DNA of 33,780 bases from an uncultured Oscillospiraceae bacterium (GCA_910588975.1 CAJUSE010000020.1:1-33780), one strand, 5' to 3'; numbered from the stretch's first letter, positions 24,156 through 31,810 are shown. Numbers and translations are program-made. The notes: generated by a model not told the origin, from the sequence alone.

Positions 24156-24238
24156 TCGTAACCAAACCAAACCTAACCATAACCCTTTATATAGAAAGAA
24201 AATTATTAAAAGAAAGCCGAGCAAAGGAGGCGACAGCC

Positions 24239-25087
24239 TTGCAAAACTTCGACCGCCAGTACCGCCTAATCGCTGGTCAGGCCGGACAGGTAGGCTTCGA
24301 GATAGGGGAAGGGCCAACACCCCTCCATGTCTCCTTTTCCTTCCAGAAAGCGGACCTCAAGAGCCAGAACACCGGCAAGGTCTCCATCTGGAACCTGAAC
24401 CCCCAGCACCTCGCAGAGCTCAGCAAGGACGATTGCGTGGTATCCCTGAAGGCGGGGTACGGCTCCGTCATTCCCCTCATCTTCACCGGGGTCGTCACCT
24501 ACACCAGCACGTCGCTGGACGGGGCGGATCGCTGCACCCAGCTTGAGTTGGTGGACAACCGCATCGAGGTCCGGGACACCTACGTCTCCGTCTCCTACTC
24601 CGGCACCGTTAATACGAAGACCCTCATCCAGGACGCAGCCGACCAGATGGGCGTGGCCGTCACGTTCTCCTACAACGCCGAGTTCGTGGACCTGCCCAAC
24701 GGCTTCAGCTTCGTTGGCCCGGCCAAGGATGTCCTGACCAAGGCTTGTGATTGCAGCAGCCTTCAGTGGTCGATACAGAATGGCGTCCTCCAGGTCAAAA
24801 AGCCTGGGGATGTCATGTCGAAGGAGGTCTACGTCCTGAGCCCGGACACCGGGCTCCTGGGCATCCCGAAGCAGATACAGGTATCCGATGACAAGGACAC
24901 CTCGAAGGCCCAGCACGGGTGGGACGTGGAGTACCTGATGAACGCAGCTATCAACATCGACGATTATGTCAAGCTGGAGAGCAAGATGGTCACGGGCTTC
25001 TTCCGGGTCTACTCGCTGGAAATCGAGGGGGATAACGTGGAGGGCTCCTGGACCTGTACGGCCCGGCTTCTGGAGGTGAGCGGCTGA
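24239..25087 (+). CDS. Baseplate hub protein
   Basis: The start is TTG at 24239, with AAAGGAGG 8 nt before it; the frame is open upstream only through the repeat-rich gap. The 282-residue protein reads QNFDRQYRLIAGQAGQVGFE, HVSFSFQKADLKSQNTGKVS, IWNLNPQHLAELSKDDCVV and LKAGYGSVIPLIFTGVVTYT. This is the usual opening of hub proteins ('f.v.k.....n...i.I.NLs......l......v.l.aGY......lf.G.i'). RDTYVSVSYSGTVNTKTLIQ and a domain ending TARLLEVSG follow. It forms the central trimeric hub that carries the spike. Confidence 0.8.
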   Translation: MQNFDRQYRLIAGQAGQVGFEIGEGPTPLHVSFSFQKADLKSQNTGKVSIWNLNPQHLAELSKDDCVVSLKAGYGSVIPLIFTGVVTYTSTSLDGADRCTQLELVDNRIEVRDTYVSVSYSGTVNTKTLIQDAADQMGVAVTFSYNAEFVDLPNGFSFVGPAKDVLTKACDCSSLQWSIQNGVLQVKKPGDVMSKEVYVLSPDTGLLGIPKQIQVSDDKDTSKAQHGWDVEYLMNAAINIDDYVKLESKMVTGFFRVYSLEIEGDNVEGSWTCTARLLEVSG

Positions 25088-25088
25088 T

Positions 25089-25619
25089 ATGATGCAAGAG
25101 CTCGTTGAACGGCTCCAGCAGATGGCGGAGGGCGCCGTCAACTGTATCCACACGGCCATCCCTGGCTCCATCGTGGACTTCGACCCGGCAACCTGCCTCG
25201 CCACGGTGTCCCCGAAGATGAAGTACACCAAACCGGACGGGAGCAAGATGGACTACCCGAATATCGCCGGGGTCCCCGTCTACTTCCCGCAGGGGGCGGG
25301 CCAGAAGGCATCCATCGCCTACCCGGTAAAGCCGGGGGATGGGTGCATCCTCTTCGCCGCCGAGCAGTCGCTTGACTTCTGGATGTATGGCCGGGAGACC
25401 GCCACCAATCTGCGGTACGACCTGACCAACAGCATCGCCCTGGTGGGCCTCTTCGTCAAGCCTGGGCCCGGCGTCCAGAAGGCTTGTGATGAGAACGCCG
25501 TGGTCATCAAGGCTGAGAGCACCACGGTCACGATAAAACCCAGCGGCGTGGTCATCGACGGGGATGTAACTATCAACGGCAGCCTGACCACCAAGGGCGG
25601 AACCGTCAACCTAAATTAG
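25089..25619 (+). CDS. Baseplate spike protein (Gp138-type N-terminal domain)
   Basis: The 176-residue protein has an OB-fold-like N-terminal part (IHTAIPGSIVDFDPATCLAT, VSPKMKYTKPDG, NIAGVPVYFPQGAGQKASIA, YPVKPGDGCILFAAEQSLDF). This matches Gp138/Mu gp45-like spike proteins. A short beta-helix end follows (VTIKPSGVVIDGDVTINGSL). It trimerises into the needle under the hub. It starts 1 nt after the hub stop region and is followed by the PAAR tip gene. Confidence 0.85.
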   Translation: MMQELVERLQQMAEGAVNCIHTAIPGSIVDFDPATCLATVSPKMKYTKPDGSKMDYPNIAGVPVYFPQGAGQKASIAYPVKPGDGCILFAAEQSLDFWMYGRETATNLRYDLTNSIALVGLFVKPGPGVQKACDENAVVIKAESTTVTIKPSGVVIDGDVTINGSLTTKGGTVNLN

Positions 25620-25637
25620 CGGAAGGAGGTAATGACC

Positions 25638-25925
25638 ATGAACGCTACACGGCAAGGGGACTGCTGCACCGGTCACGACGCTTGCCCGCCGGTCCCCCTG
25701 GTGGAGTACAGCTCCGATGTCAAAATCAACGGCCGTGGCGCTGGCCGGGTCGGAGACCATTACGCCTCCCATGGCTGCGTCTCCCACCCCGGCCACCAGG
25801 ACGTGATTGCCGCCGGCAGCTCCTCAGTCTTCATCAACGGCCGCCCGGCGGCCCGCATCGGCGATGCCGTTTCCATCGGAGGCTCTGTCCAGGATGGGAG
25901 CGGCGACGTGTTTATCGGGGGGTGA
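25638..25925 (+). CDS. PAAR-domain spike tip protein
   Basis: The 95-residue protein has the PAAR pattern: ATRQGDCCTGHDACPPVPLV, DVKINGRGAGRVGDHYASHG, SSSVFINGRPAARIGDAVSI, with conserved His/Cys (H14-like GHD, H in DHYASHGC, C and H in CVSHPGH) able to bind the metal at the tip. It covers the end of the spike with a sharp cone. The ATG at 25638 (AAGGAGGT, spacing 7-8 nt) is chosen over 25632. Confidence 0.92.
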   Translation: MNATRQGDCCTGHDACPPVPLVEYSSDVKINGRGAGRVGDHYASHGCVSHPGHQDVIAAGSSSVFINGRPAARIGDAVSIGGSVQDGSGDVFIGG

Positions 25926-25930
25926 TCCGT

Positions 25931-26284
25931 ATGGTGGACTTCAAAATCACGCCAGACGGGGACCTGGAAATCACCCCCGTGGGGGACATCGTTCCGACCG
26001 AGAGCGTCGCTCAGGCTGTCCTCATCCGCCTCAAATGGTTCCTGGCCGAGTGGCGGCTGGGGCCAACCCTGGGCTTCCCGTACTTCGAGGAGGTGTTCAT
26101 CAAGAACCCGAACCTGACGAAAATCCGCTTCCTGCTGCGGGACCTCGTGCTGGGCGTGGAGGGAGTGACCAGCGTCACGAAGGCTGACATCATCCCGGAC
26201 CCACGCACCAGGGAGGCGGAAATCATCGTCGTCTTCACCGTCGAGGATGAAATTTTCCAGAAAGAGGTGAAAATCTGTGCCTGA
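25931..26284 (+). CDS. Baseplate wedge protein (gp25/gpW-like)
   Basis: The 117-residue protein reads DFKITPDGDLEITPVGDIVP, SVAQAVLIRLKWFLAEWRLG and PTLGFPYFEEVFIKNPNLTK, with the family order d.....lE...V...IR.RL....gEw......G.Py...i..K. Gp25-like proteins link the inner baseplate to the sheath and start its assembly. The ATG is at 25931 after CGGGGGGTGATCCGT. The frame reads much further back through the PAAR gene, which is a shadow. It overlaps gpJ by 8 nt. Confidence 0.85.
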   Translation: MVDFKITPDGDLEITPVGDIVPTESVAQAVLIRLKWFLAEWRLGPTLGFPYFEEVFIKNPNLTKIRFLLRDLVLGVEGVTSVTKADIIPDPRTREAEIIVVFTVEDEIFQKEVKICA

Positions 26285-27725
26285 CTATGGCCTGACCCCC
26301 AAAGGCCCCAACATCAAGCGGCTGGATGTCATCCTGGAGGAGATGCACAGCTCCTTGACGGAGAAGCTGGGGATAAACACCCGCCAGAACCCCCAATCCC
26401 TCCTGAACCACCTTCTGACCAATGTGGCCGATAAGATCGCCGAGCTCTGGGAGTACGGCAGCGACATCTACTACTCCCAGTACCCGGCCACGGCGGAAGG
26501 TATCAGCCTGGACAATGCGGCCCAGTACGGGGGCTCCACACGGGGCTCCCCGGCGCCGTCCTACTACCACGTCCTCTGTACCGGCATCGACGGCACCGTC
26601 ATCCCGTCCGGGACGCTGATTGCCTCCGATACCAACCCGGCTACGCAGCTCGTCATCAGCGAACAGAAGGAGATAACCCGCAGCTCCTTCAACAAAGCAG
26701 CCGTCAAGGTCACATCCACGCAGCTCTCCGGCGTCTTCACGGTGGCCCTGAACGGGAACCCATACTCTATCACCCCCACGGGAACCCCGACCGCCACGGA
26801 CGTTCTAAAAGCTCTATCGGCCGCCATCAACGACGACGCCTTCCTGGTATCCGTCGATGAAGAGGCGGCCCTGCTTCGCATCGAGGCGGTGGATGAGGCT
26901 TCTGCCAACGTCCTGCTGCTGTCCGAGAACCTGACCACCGATACCGTGGGCAGCGTCATCACCTTCGCCACCGAAGAGGCGGGGGACATCCTTCTCCCGA
27001 ACGGCATCATCACGAAAATCGTCAAGGCTGTGCCTGGGCTCCAAAGCGTGGTGAACGTGGGCTCCTACATCGCCGGCCAGCTCACGGAAACCGATACCGA
27101 GTTCCGCCAGTCGTATGCGGATAAGATTTTCTCTATGTCCTCCCGGATGCTGGAGAGTATCCGCAGCGCCATCCTGGACAACTGTCAGGGCGTCACATCG
27201 GTGGCCCCCTATGAGAACGACTCCAACGAGGTCGATGACATGGGCCGGTGGCCCCACTCCGTCGAGGTCGTGGTGGACGGCGGAGACGCCAACGAAATCG
27301 CCCGCCAGATACTCAACACGAAGGCCGGCGGCATCAACACCTTCGGCTCTGTGGAAGTCTCGGTCCCCGGCGAGTACGGCGAAGAGATTACCGTCCGCTT
27401 CAACCGCCCGACCTACCTGAAGGTCTGGATGAGGGTGGGCGTCACCATGAGCCGGAGCTCCACGCTGCCGTCCAACTATGCCGACCTCATCAAGGCCGCC
27501 ATCCTGGACAGGATGGACACGCTGGACACCGGCTCCGATGTCGTCCCGCAGAAGCTCTTCCTGGGTGCCCTGTACTCCACCGTCACCGGCATGGACTACG
27601 CAGACATCACCATGGCGGTGGGGGAGAGCAAGCCGGCCACGCTGGACCAGCGCAGCATCACCGTAACGCCCAGGGAACGGGCCATCCTGTCGGAGGAGAG
27701 GATCGAGGTGGTCATCAGTGGTTGA
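26277..27725 (+). CDS. Baseplate J-like protein (gpJ, baseplate wedge)
   Basis: The 482-residue protein starts with GTG at 26277 after AGAGGTGAAAATCT. It begins PDYGLTPKGPNIKRLDVILE and contains the conserved GISLDNAAQYGGSTRGSPAP, IDGTVIPSGTLIASDTNP and ETDTEFRQSYADKIF blocks of baseplate J proteins. It has a C-terminal wedge part, SNYADLIKAAILDRMDTL. An insert at about residues 145-225 (ATDVLKALSAAINDD) is probably an added beta domain. It builds the wedge arms that transmit the contraction signal. It is overlapped by the gene at 27718. Confidence 0.88.
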   Translation: MPDYGLTPKGPNIKRLDVILEEMHSSLTEKLGINTRQNPQSLLNHLLTNVADKIAELWEYGSDIYYSQYPATAEGISLDNAAQYGGSTRGSPAPSYYHVLCTGIDGTVIPSGTLIASDTNPATQLVISEQKEITRSSFNKAAVKVTSTQLSGVFTVALNGNPYSITPTGTPTATDVLKALSAAINDDAFLVSVDEEAALLRIEAVDEASANVLLLSENLTTDTVGSVITFATEEAGDILLPNGIITKIVKAVPGLQSVVNVGSYIAGQLTETDTEFRQSYADKIFSMSSRMLESIRSAILDNCQGVTSVAPYENDSNEVDDMGRWPHSVEVVVDGGDANEIARQILNTKAGGINTFGSVEVSVPGEYGEEITVRFNRPTYLKVWMRVGVTMSRSSTLPSNYADLIKAAILDRMDTLDTGSDVVPQKLFLGALYSTVTGMDYADITMAVGESKPATLDQRSITVTPRERAILSEERIEVVISG

Positions 27726-28581
27726 CTACTTCGCCAGCCTGAAAGCTGACCTCGTGGAGCAGTTCAAGGGCCAGCCGAACATCGAGGCCGTCATGGAGGT
27801 CATCGCTGAACAACTCCAGGACGTAGCGGACTTCTATGAGGACCTGCGGACGCAGCGTTCCATCAGCACCGCCGTCGGCTCTCAGCTTGACGGCGTGGGG
27901 GACATCGTGGTCCTCAGCCGGGCGGAGGCCGGGGAGCTCTCCAGCTTCGTCAACCCCGGCGAGCCCATCAACGATGAAACCTACCGGAAGTACCTGTTCT
28001 ACAAGGTCCTGAAGAACACGAACACCTGCACCTACCCAGACCTCATCCGGGCCTTCCGTATGTTCTGGGAGAAGCCCCTGTACTACCACGAGGACCCGGA
28101 GTACCCGGCGGTCATGTTCCTGGACGCTGGCATCCTCAGCCCGGAAGACCATGCGGAGAACCTGCTGAGCGCCCCCATCATCAAGGCCGCCGGCGTGGGC
28201 ATCCACATCACGGCCACCACGGAGTCTCCGCCCATGGAGTCGGAGCTGCACGTCACCCCGGTCATGGGCCGGGGAATGGCTATCACGAAGCTCCCGGAGC
28301 TGGAGCCGGAGCTCCCGGCCGCCGTCATCTCCGTCGTCCCGGTCATCGGGCGGGGCCTGAGTATCACGAAGCTCCCGGTCATCGAACCGGACCTGGGGAT
28401 CGCCGCCGTGGTGGGCCACGCTTCCGCCGCCATGGTCGGCACCATCATGGAGACCCGGCTCCCCACGCTGAAAGACTTTGATACCGAAATCCAGGCGGCC
28501 ACGGTGGGCCGCTTTTCTGCTGCTTCGCACGGCACCATCATGGAGACAAGACTACCAGAATTGAAGGAGGAATTTGCATGA
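27718..28581 (+). CDS. DUF2612 / gpI-like baseplate protein with tandem C-terminal repeats
   Basis: The 287-residue protein starts with GTG at 27718, 8 nt inside gpJ. Residues 1-165 (FASLKADLVEQFKGQPNIEA, SISTAVGSQLDGVGDIVVLS, TYRKYLFYKVLKNTNTCTYP, then LIRAFRMFWEKPLYYHEDP) match DUF2612/P2 gpI-like proteins that finish the wedge. The C-terminal part has two repeat pairs: VTPVMGRGMAITKLPELEPE / VVPVIGRGLSITKLPVIEPD, then AMVGTIMETRLPTLKDF / ASHGTIMETRLPELKEE. The repeats may bind fibres and could vary in number by recombination. Confidence 0.8.
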   Translation: MVDYFASLKADLVEQFKGQPNIEAVMEVIAEQLQDVADFYEDLRTQRSISTAVGSQLDGVGDIVVLSRAEAGELSSFVNPGEPINDETYRKYLFYKVLKNTNTCTYPDLIRAFRMFWEKPLYYHEDPEYPAVMFLDAGILSPEDHAENLLSAPIIKAAGVGIHITATTESPPMESELHVTPVMGRGMAITKLPELEPELPAAVISVVPVIGRGLSITKLPVIEPDLGIAAVVGHASAAMVGTIMETRLPTLKDFDTEIQAATVGRFSAASHGTIMETRLPELKEEFA

Positions 28582-29348
28582 ACCCCATGGTTATTGACCC
28601 GATGAACCCCGTTGAGAACGAGAACTACGGCTGCACCACCACCAAGCGGGGGCGGGCCCTGATTGCCAAAATCCTGGCCGAGAAGATGCCCCTCACCCTC
28701 ACCCGGACCATGGTAGGGTCCGGTATCTGCCCGGATGGGCTGTTTCCCGGCGAGCTCCAGGACCTTGTTGAGCCGGTGGCCGCCGCCACCTCCAACGAGC
28801 CCATGTACGACGGCGATACCGTCCACATGACGGTGGAGTACCGGTCCGACCTGAACGGCGGCCTGGACCACGGTTTCTGGATCAGGGAGTTCGGTGTGTT
28901 TGCCCGTGACCTGGAGGGGGAAGAGGTGCTGCTGTACTACGGCACCCTGGGGGATTACCCTCAGTGGGTCAGCGCCTACTCCAAGAACGGCATCGACACC
29001 CGCCGGTTCCCCATCAGCATCACCGTCGGCGAGGGGGCCACGGTCATCATCGACTACTCCCCGGAGGCGTTCATGACGGCGGAGGACGTGAAGGAATACT
29101 GCGTCGTGGTCATGCTGCCCCAGTTCCTCGTGGAGGCCCAGAAGCTCATCGACCTCCACAACGGGGACATGGAGGCCCACCCGTTCCTCCAGAACCTCAA
29201 TGCTGCCATGGACTCCCGGCTGTCCCTGCTGGAGCTGATGTATAACACCGATGTGTCCGGCAACCCGTTCACCGTCACCTTCGACAGCCTGACCGGGCTG
29301 GTGGTTACTGGTGTCTGGAACACCAACCAGAAAAGGCTTGAGTTCTGA
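28578..29348 (+). CDS. Tail fibre / collar-fibre N-terminal-type protein
   Basis: The 256-residue protein contains YGCTTTKRGRALIAKILAEK, LTLTRTMVGSGICPDGLFPG, DGDTVHMTVEYRSDLNGGLD and HGFWIREFGVFARDLEGEEV, the layout of the phage tail-collar fibre N-terminal domain (DUF3751-like) that attaches fibres to the baseplate. The remaining part is short and helical, without a receptor-binding knob. Recognition may therefore be done by another protein, perhaps the DGR target 2.5 kb downstream. ATGA overlap with the gene before; AAGGAGGAATTTGC upstream. Confidence 0.75.
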   Translation: MNPMVIDPMNPVENENYGCTTTKRGRALIAKILAEKMPLTLTRTMVGSGICPDGLFPGELQDLVEPVAAATSNEPMYDGDTVHMTVEYRSDLNGGLDHGFWIREFGVFARDLEGEEVLLYYGTLGDYPQWVSAYSKNGIDTRRFPISITVGEGATVIIDYSPEAFMTAEDVKEYCVVVMLPQFLVEAQKLIDLHNGDMEAHPFLQNLNAAMDSRLSLLELMYNTDVSGNPFTVTFDSLTGLVVTGVWNTNQKRLEF

Positions 29349-29605
29349 TGGAGGAAGTAACATTTTCCCGGCCACCGAATGAGCTGTCCTGCATCATCGG
29401 GAACCTGTTCACATCGGTGGAGCCACCCTGCGATTTGTGTGACCATGGACGCACGACCGATCTTGTCATTACCGGCATCACCCACAGTCAAAATTATGGG
29501 AGGCTGACCATCAAGACCGATTGCTGCATCTTTTACGGCAGGCCCGAAGATTTGGCCGCCGTCATGACCGGGCGCTGCCCGAAAGGAGGATGCGGAAATG
29601 GCTGA
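29348..29605 (+). CDS. Small cysteine-rich protein at the head of the DGR cassette (85 aa)
   Basis: The ATG at 29348 shares its A with the fibre stop. The product has cysteines in SCI, PPCDLC, DCCI and RCPKGGCG, spaced CxxC twice, so zinc binding is possible. Otherwise it is beta-like (TTDLVITGITHSQNYGRLTI). It overlaps the Avd-like gene by 8 nt, so the two are coupled. I do not know a family; a role in fibre or DGR function is only inferred from position. Confidence 0.55.
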   Translation: MEEVTFSRPPNELSCIIGNLFTSVEPPCDLCDHGRTTDLVITGITHSQNYGRLTIKTDCCIFYGRPEDLAAVMTGRCPKGGCGNG

Positions 29606-30203
29606 AAAGGAATACCTGCTTGGCAACAGGGCGAGGGAGCTCCTGCGATACACCAATCAGGCGACAAGGATCGTGTCCGATGATGTCAGCCAGCGTGACG
29701 TTCGGGCGATTATCAAGCGTATCGCCGAGCTCGATGACATCCGGGAGGTCAGGTCGGTGTGCTCCGTGGTCACACACCAATTAGACGAAAAGAGCAACGA
29801 GGGCTTCACCAAGAGCAAGTTCCGGCTCTACGGCGAGGATATGCGGCAGATTGCCAAGAACATCGTTCGGGATGTCCATTCTGCGAACAATAAGCATTTC
29901 CAGACCGAGTATGACGCACGGCTCAAGAAGATAGACGACGTTCTGGACGGCTGCACCCTGCTCCTGGAGTACATCCAGATTTGCGTCGAGGAGCACATCA
30001 TCAGCGTGAAGAAGTCCGGCGTCTGGACGAAGAAGGTCACGGACGTGAAGTATATGGCCGCCTCCTGGAGAAAGAACGACGGAGGAAGGGCCCGGAAGCT
30101 GAGGGAGGAGGCTCAGGCCCAGGCAGACAAGCGGCAGGTCGAGGTCGTGAAGGCTGCGATCCGCCAGTACAACGCCGAGAGGCAGACCCGCCCCACACAG
30201 TAG
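29598..30203 (+). CDS. avd: Avd-like DGR accessory protein (helical bundle)
   Basis: The 201-residue, almost fully helical basic protein (NRARELLRYTNQATRIVSDD, VRAIIKRIAELDDIREVRSV, RQIAKNIVRDVHSANNKHFQ, DGCTLLLEYIQICVEEHII, SGVWTKKVTDVKYMAASWRK) lies directly before the template repeat, as Avd does in the Bordetella phage system. Avd is a pentameric four-helix bundle that binds the reverse transcriptase and RNA and is needed for mutagenic cDNA synthesis. Here it is longer than the 128 residues of BPP-1 Avd owing to a charged C-terminal helix (about 160-200). Direct sequence likeness to BPP-1 Avd is weak, so the name rests on helical make-up, charge and position. AAAGGAGGA precedes the ATG. 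Confidence 0.7.
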   Translation: MAEKEYLLGNRARELLRYTNQATRIVSDDVSQRDVRAIIKRIAELDDIREVRSVCSVVTHQLDEKSNEGFTKSKFRLYGEDMRQIAKNIVRDVHSANNKHFQTEYDARLKKIDDVLDGCTLLLEYIQICVEEHIISVKKSGVWTKKVTDVKYMAASWRKNDGGRARKLREEAQAQADKRQVEVVKAAIRQYNAERQTRPTQ

Positions 30204-30251
30204 GGATACCCGGCGGTGGCGCCCGCCTTGTATCAAGGGTATGACTCGTTT
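30204..30251 (+). ncRNA. 5' flank of the DGR template RNA
   Basis: The short gap between the Avd-like stop and TR holds a GGCGG/CCGCC hairpin (about 30210-30227). It is probably transcribed as part of the template RNA along with the 3' end of the Avd-like gene, as in BPP-1. Confidence 0.4.
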
Positions 30252-30377
30252 TCGGCCGCCAACTGGTGGCTCCGCTCCCCGAACACCAACAACTCCAACA
30301 ACGCTTGGAACGTGAACTCCAATGGCAACTCCAACAACACGAACAACTGCTCGAACTCCTATGGCATCCGCCCCGCT
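30252..30377 (+). repeat. DGR template repeat (TR)
   Basis: This 126-bp sequence matches 32323-32448 in the target gene at 116 positions. The 10 mismatches are all at TR adenines: 30282 (T), 30288 (C), 30291 (G), 30300 (C), 30301 (G), 30309 (G), 30310 (G), 30337 (G), 30342 (T) and 30346 (G), with the base found in VR in brackets. None of the 92 non-adenine bases differs. TR holds 14 AAC codons and one AAT in the frame that matches the target, the codon type that can change most widely without making a stop. The last 31 bp are identical and end in a GC-rich stretch that would serve as the initiation (IMH-like) region. Beyond 30377 the copies diverge (C to T at 30378, G to A at 30383). Confidence 0.97.
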
Positions 30378-30619
30378 CTGATGGAATGTGAGACGTGTAA
30401 CCCCCGCAAGGGGGCGAAAGCAGTACGCCATCATCAAAGGGAGTCATATCCTGTCGCCGCTCTGCGCCACGGGGCGACGACGAACACATCACGCCGAGGC
30501 CAGCCACCCCCGCCGGGGGTGCCGTTGGCTGCCTGGGGGAAGGAGGGCCGGCGTTAGGCATGAGGGCCGGTCGGGAGCTTCCCCTACACCCCGGCCGGCG
30601 GAAGCAAAGGAATGGTTGA
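30378..30619 (+). ncRNA. DGR spacer RNA between TR and reverse transcriptase, with strong hairpins
   Basis: No gene fits here. The 242 bp contain a CCCCCGC-AA-GGGGG-type hairpin (about 30400-30416) and CACCCCC-GCC-GGGGGTG (30505-30521), which can extend to 30498-30530 with a two-base bulge. They also contain GGCCGG (30565-30570) pairing with CCGGCC (30591-30596) around an inner GGGA/TCCC stem. In BPP-1 the RNA next to TR binds Avd and the reverse transcriptase and primes cDNA. Position and structure suggest the same role. It ends with AAAGG, the ribosome site of the RT gene. Confidence 0.65.
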
Positions 30620-31810
30620 ATGACCTATCAGGAAATGTGCGCTTTTGACGTGTTGTATGCCGCCTACCTGGAGGCCAGAAGCGGGAAGCGCAAAAAGGTC
30701 AGCACCGCCCAGTATGAGGCGAACGCCCTGGCCTGTACCGAGAAGCTGTCCCGTATACTTGCGTCGAAGACCTATATCCCAGGAAAATTCGAGACTTTCT
30801 ACGTCTACGAGCCGAAGAAGCGGCTCGTCCAGGCCCCGGCGTTCGTGGACAAGGTTGTGCTCCATGCCGTGACCGATAACATCCTGTACGAAGCCGTGAC
30901 GAAGAGCTTTATCCGTGACAACTACGCCAGCCAGAAGGGAAAAGGAACCCATGACGGTCTGATGCGGCTGAAGCAGTTCATGGTGGACTACTACCGGCAG
31001 TACGGCACAGCCGAAGGCTGGGTGCTGAAATGCGATGTCCACCACTTCTTCGCCTCCATCGACCATGACAAGCTGAAGGTGAAGCTGAAGGTCCTGCTTG
31101 ACCGCCGGGGAGTAGACCCGCAGATTTATGAGCTGCTGTGCATCTACATCGACACCACGGCGGGACTGCCCCTGGGCTACCAGACCAGCCAGCTCCTCGC
31201 CCTGCTGTTCCTGGATGAGTTTGACCACATCGTCAAGGAGAAGTACGGCGTCAAGAAGTATGGCCGGTACATGGATGACTTCCTCGCCATCCACCCGTCG
31301 AAAGAGTTCCTGAAGAACCTGTTGGCAGACTTCCGGGTGTTTATGGGCAGCTACGGTCTGGAGCTGAACGAGAAGACCGGCATCTTCCCTCTGAGGAACG
31401 GCATCGACTTCCTGGGATTCCATAGCTACCTGACCGAGACCGGCGGTGTTGTCCAGAAGCTCCGCAAGGACGGTATCGACAGGATCAAGAAGAACATCAA
31501 GATATGGCGGGTCGAGTATCCCGCCGGGAACATCACCAAAGAGAAGATACTCGAAAAGTTCGGTTCATGGGACGCTCATGCGGCCCACGGTGACACTCAC
31601 GCCTTACGGACGAAGTATGCCAAGCAGGTCGAGGAAATCATCGGCGAGAAGGTTCCCGTCCACCGGAAAATCAACTCGACGAGGGAAGTCAGAGCGAAGC
31701 GGCGAGTAAAACAGATGCAGAACATCTACAAGAAGCAGCACAGGGCGCAGGAGCAATCCGGCGCCTTTTCGCCTGTCCCGAGGCCGGCCGACATACCGCC
31801 GTGGCAATAA
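30620..31810 (+). CDS. DGR reverse transcriptase
   Basis: The 396-residue protein has the reverse-transcriptase finger-palm blocks: KKRLVQAPAFVDKVVLHAVT, SQKGKGTHDGL, CDVHHFFASID (catalytic D139), LGYQTSQ (185-191), YGRYMDDFLAI (catalytic DD at 219-220), LELNEKTGIFPL and FLGFHSYL. The [ILV]GxxxSQ form of the fourth motif, instead of QGxxxSP, marks DGR reverse transcriptases. The C-terminal quarter is basic (about 330-375, ending with RAKRRVKQMQNIYKK), suited to binding RNA. It copies TR RNA with errors at adenines, and the cDNA replaces VR in the target. The start at 30620 has AAAGG about 9 nt upstream; a nearby ATG at 30612 stops after 3 codons. The target gene follows 20 nt later. Confidence 0.95.
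   Translation: MTYQEMCAFDVLYAAYLEARSGKRKKVSTAQYEANALACTEKLSRILASKTYIPGKFETFYVYEPKKRLVQAPAFVDKVVLHAVTDNILYEAVTKSFIRDNYASQKGKGTHDGLMRLKQFMVDYYRQYGTAEGWVLKCDVHHFFASIDHDKLKVKLKVLLDRRGVDPQIYELLCIYIDTTAGLPLGYQTSQLLALLFLDEFDHIVKEKYGVKKYGRYMDDFLAIHPSKEFLKNLLADFRVFMGSYGLELNEKTGIFPLRNGIDFLGFHSYLTETGGVVQKLRKDGIDRIKKNIKIWRVEYPAGNITKEKILEKFGSWDAHAAHGDTHALRTKYAKQVEEIIGEKVPVHRKINSTREVRAKRRVKQMQNIYKKQHRAQEQSGAFSPVPRPADIPPWQ

Larger units (their letters stand above)
23894..24238. other. 345-bp non-coding interval in the baseplate operon, AT- and T-rich with repeats
   Basis: No convincing gene was found. The segment contains the ends and centre of an inverted-repeat element (23902-24155), a terminator-like hairpin with T-runs (24028-24090), a telomere-like AACC-rich stretch (AACCAAACCAAACCTAACC near 24160-24178), an A-rich tract, and the AAAGGAGG ribosome site of the TTG start at 24239. 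Base composition differs strongly from flanking genes, which lie within about 10-15 bp of each other elsewhere in this module. Confidence 0.7.

Noticed and set aside
24160..24180. Telomere-like or origin iteron repeats (AACC-rich)
   Set aside because: The units are too few and irregular (AACCAAACCAAACCTAACC) to be an origin or telomere.
24161..24193. Promoter for the hub gene (TATATA at 24188-24193)
   Set aside because: A -10-like TATATA exists but no -35 box is found 16-19 bp upstream, so it is not listed as a promoter.
30216..30557. Open frame across TR (Asn-rich product)
   Set aside because: It starts at a GTG without a ribosome site, reads the TR in the target's frame and runs on into hairpin-rich spacer. 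TR is better explained as a template RNA.
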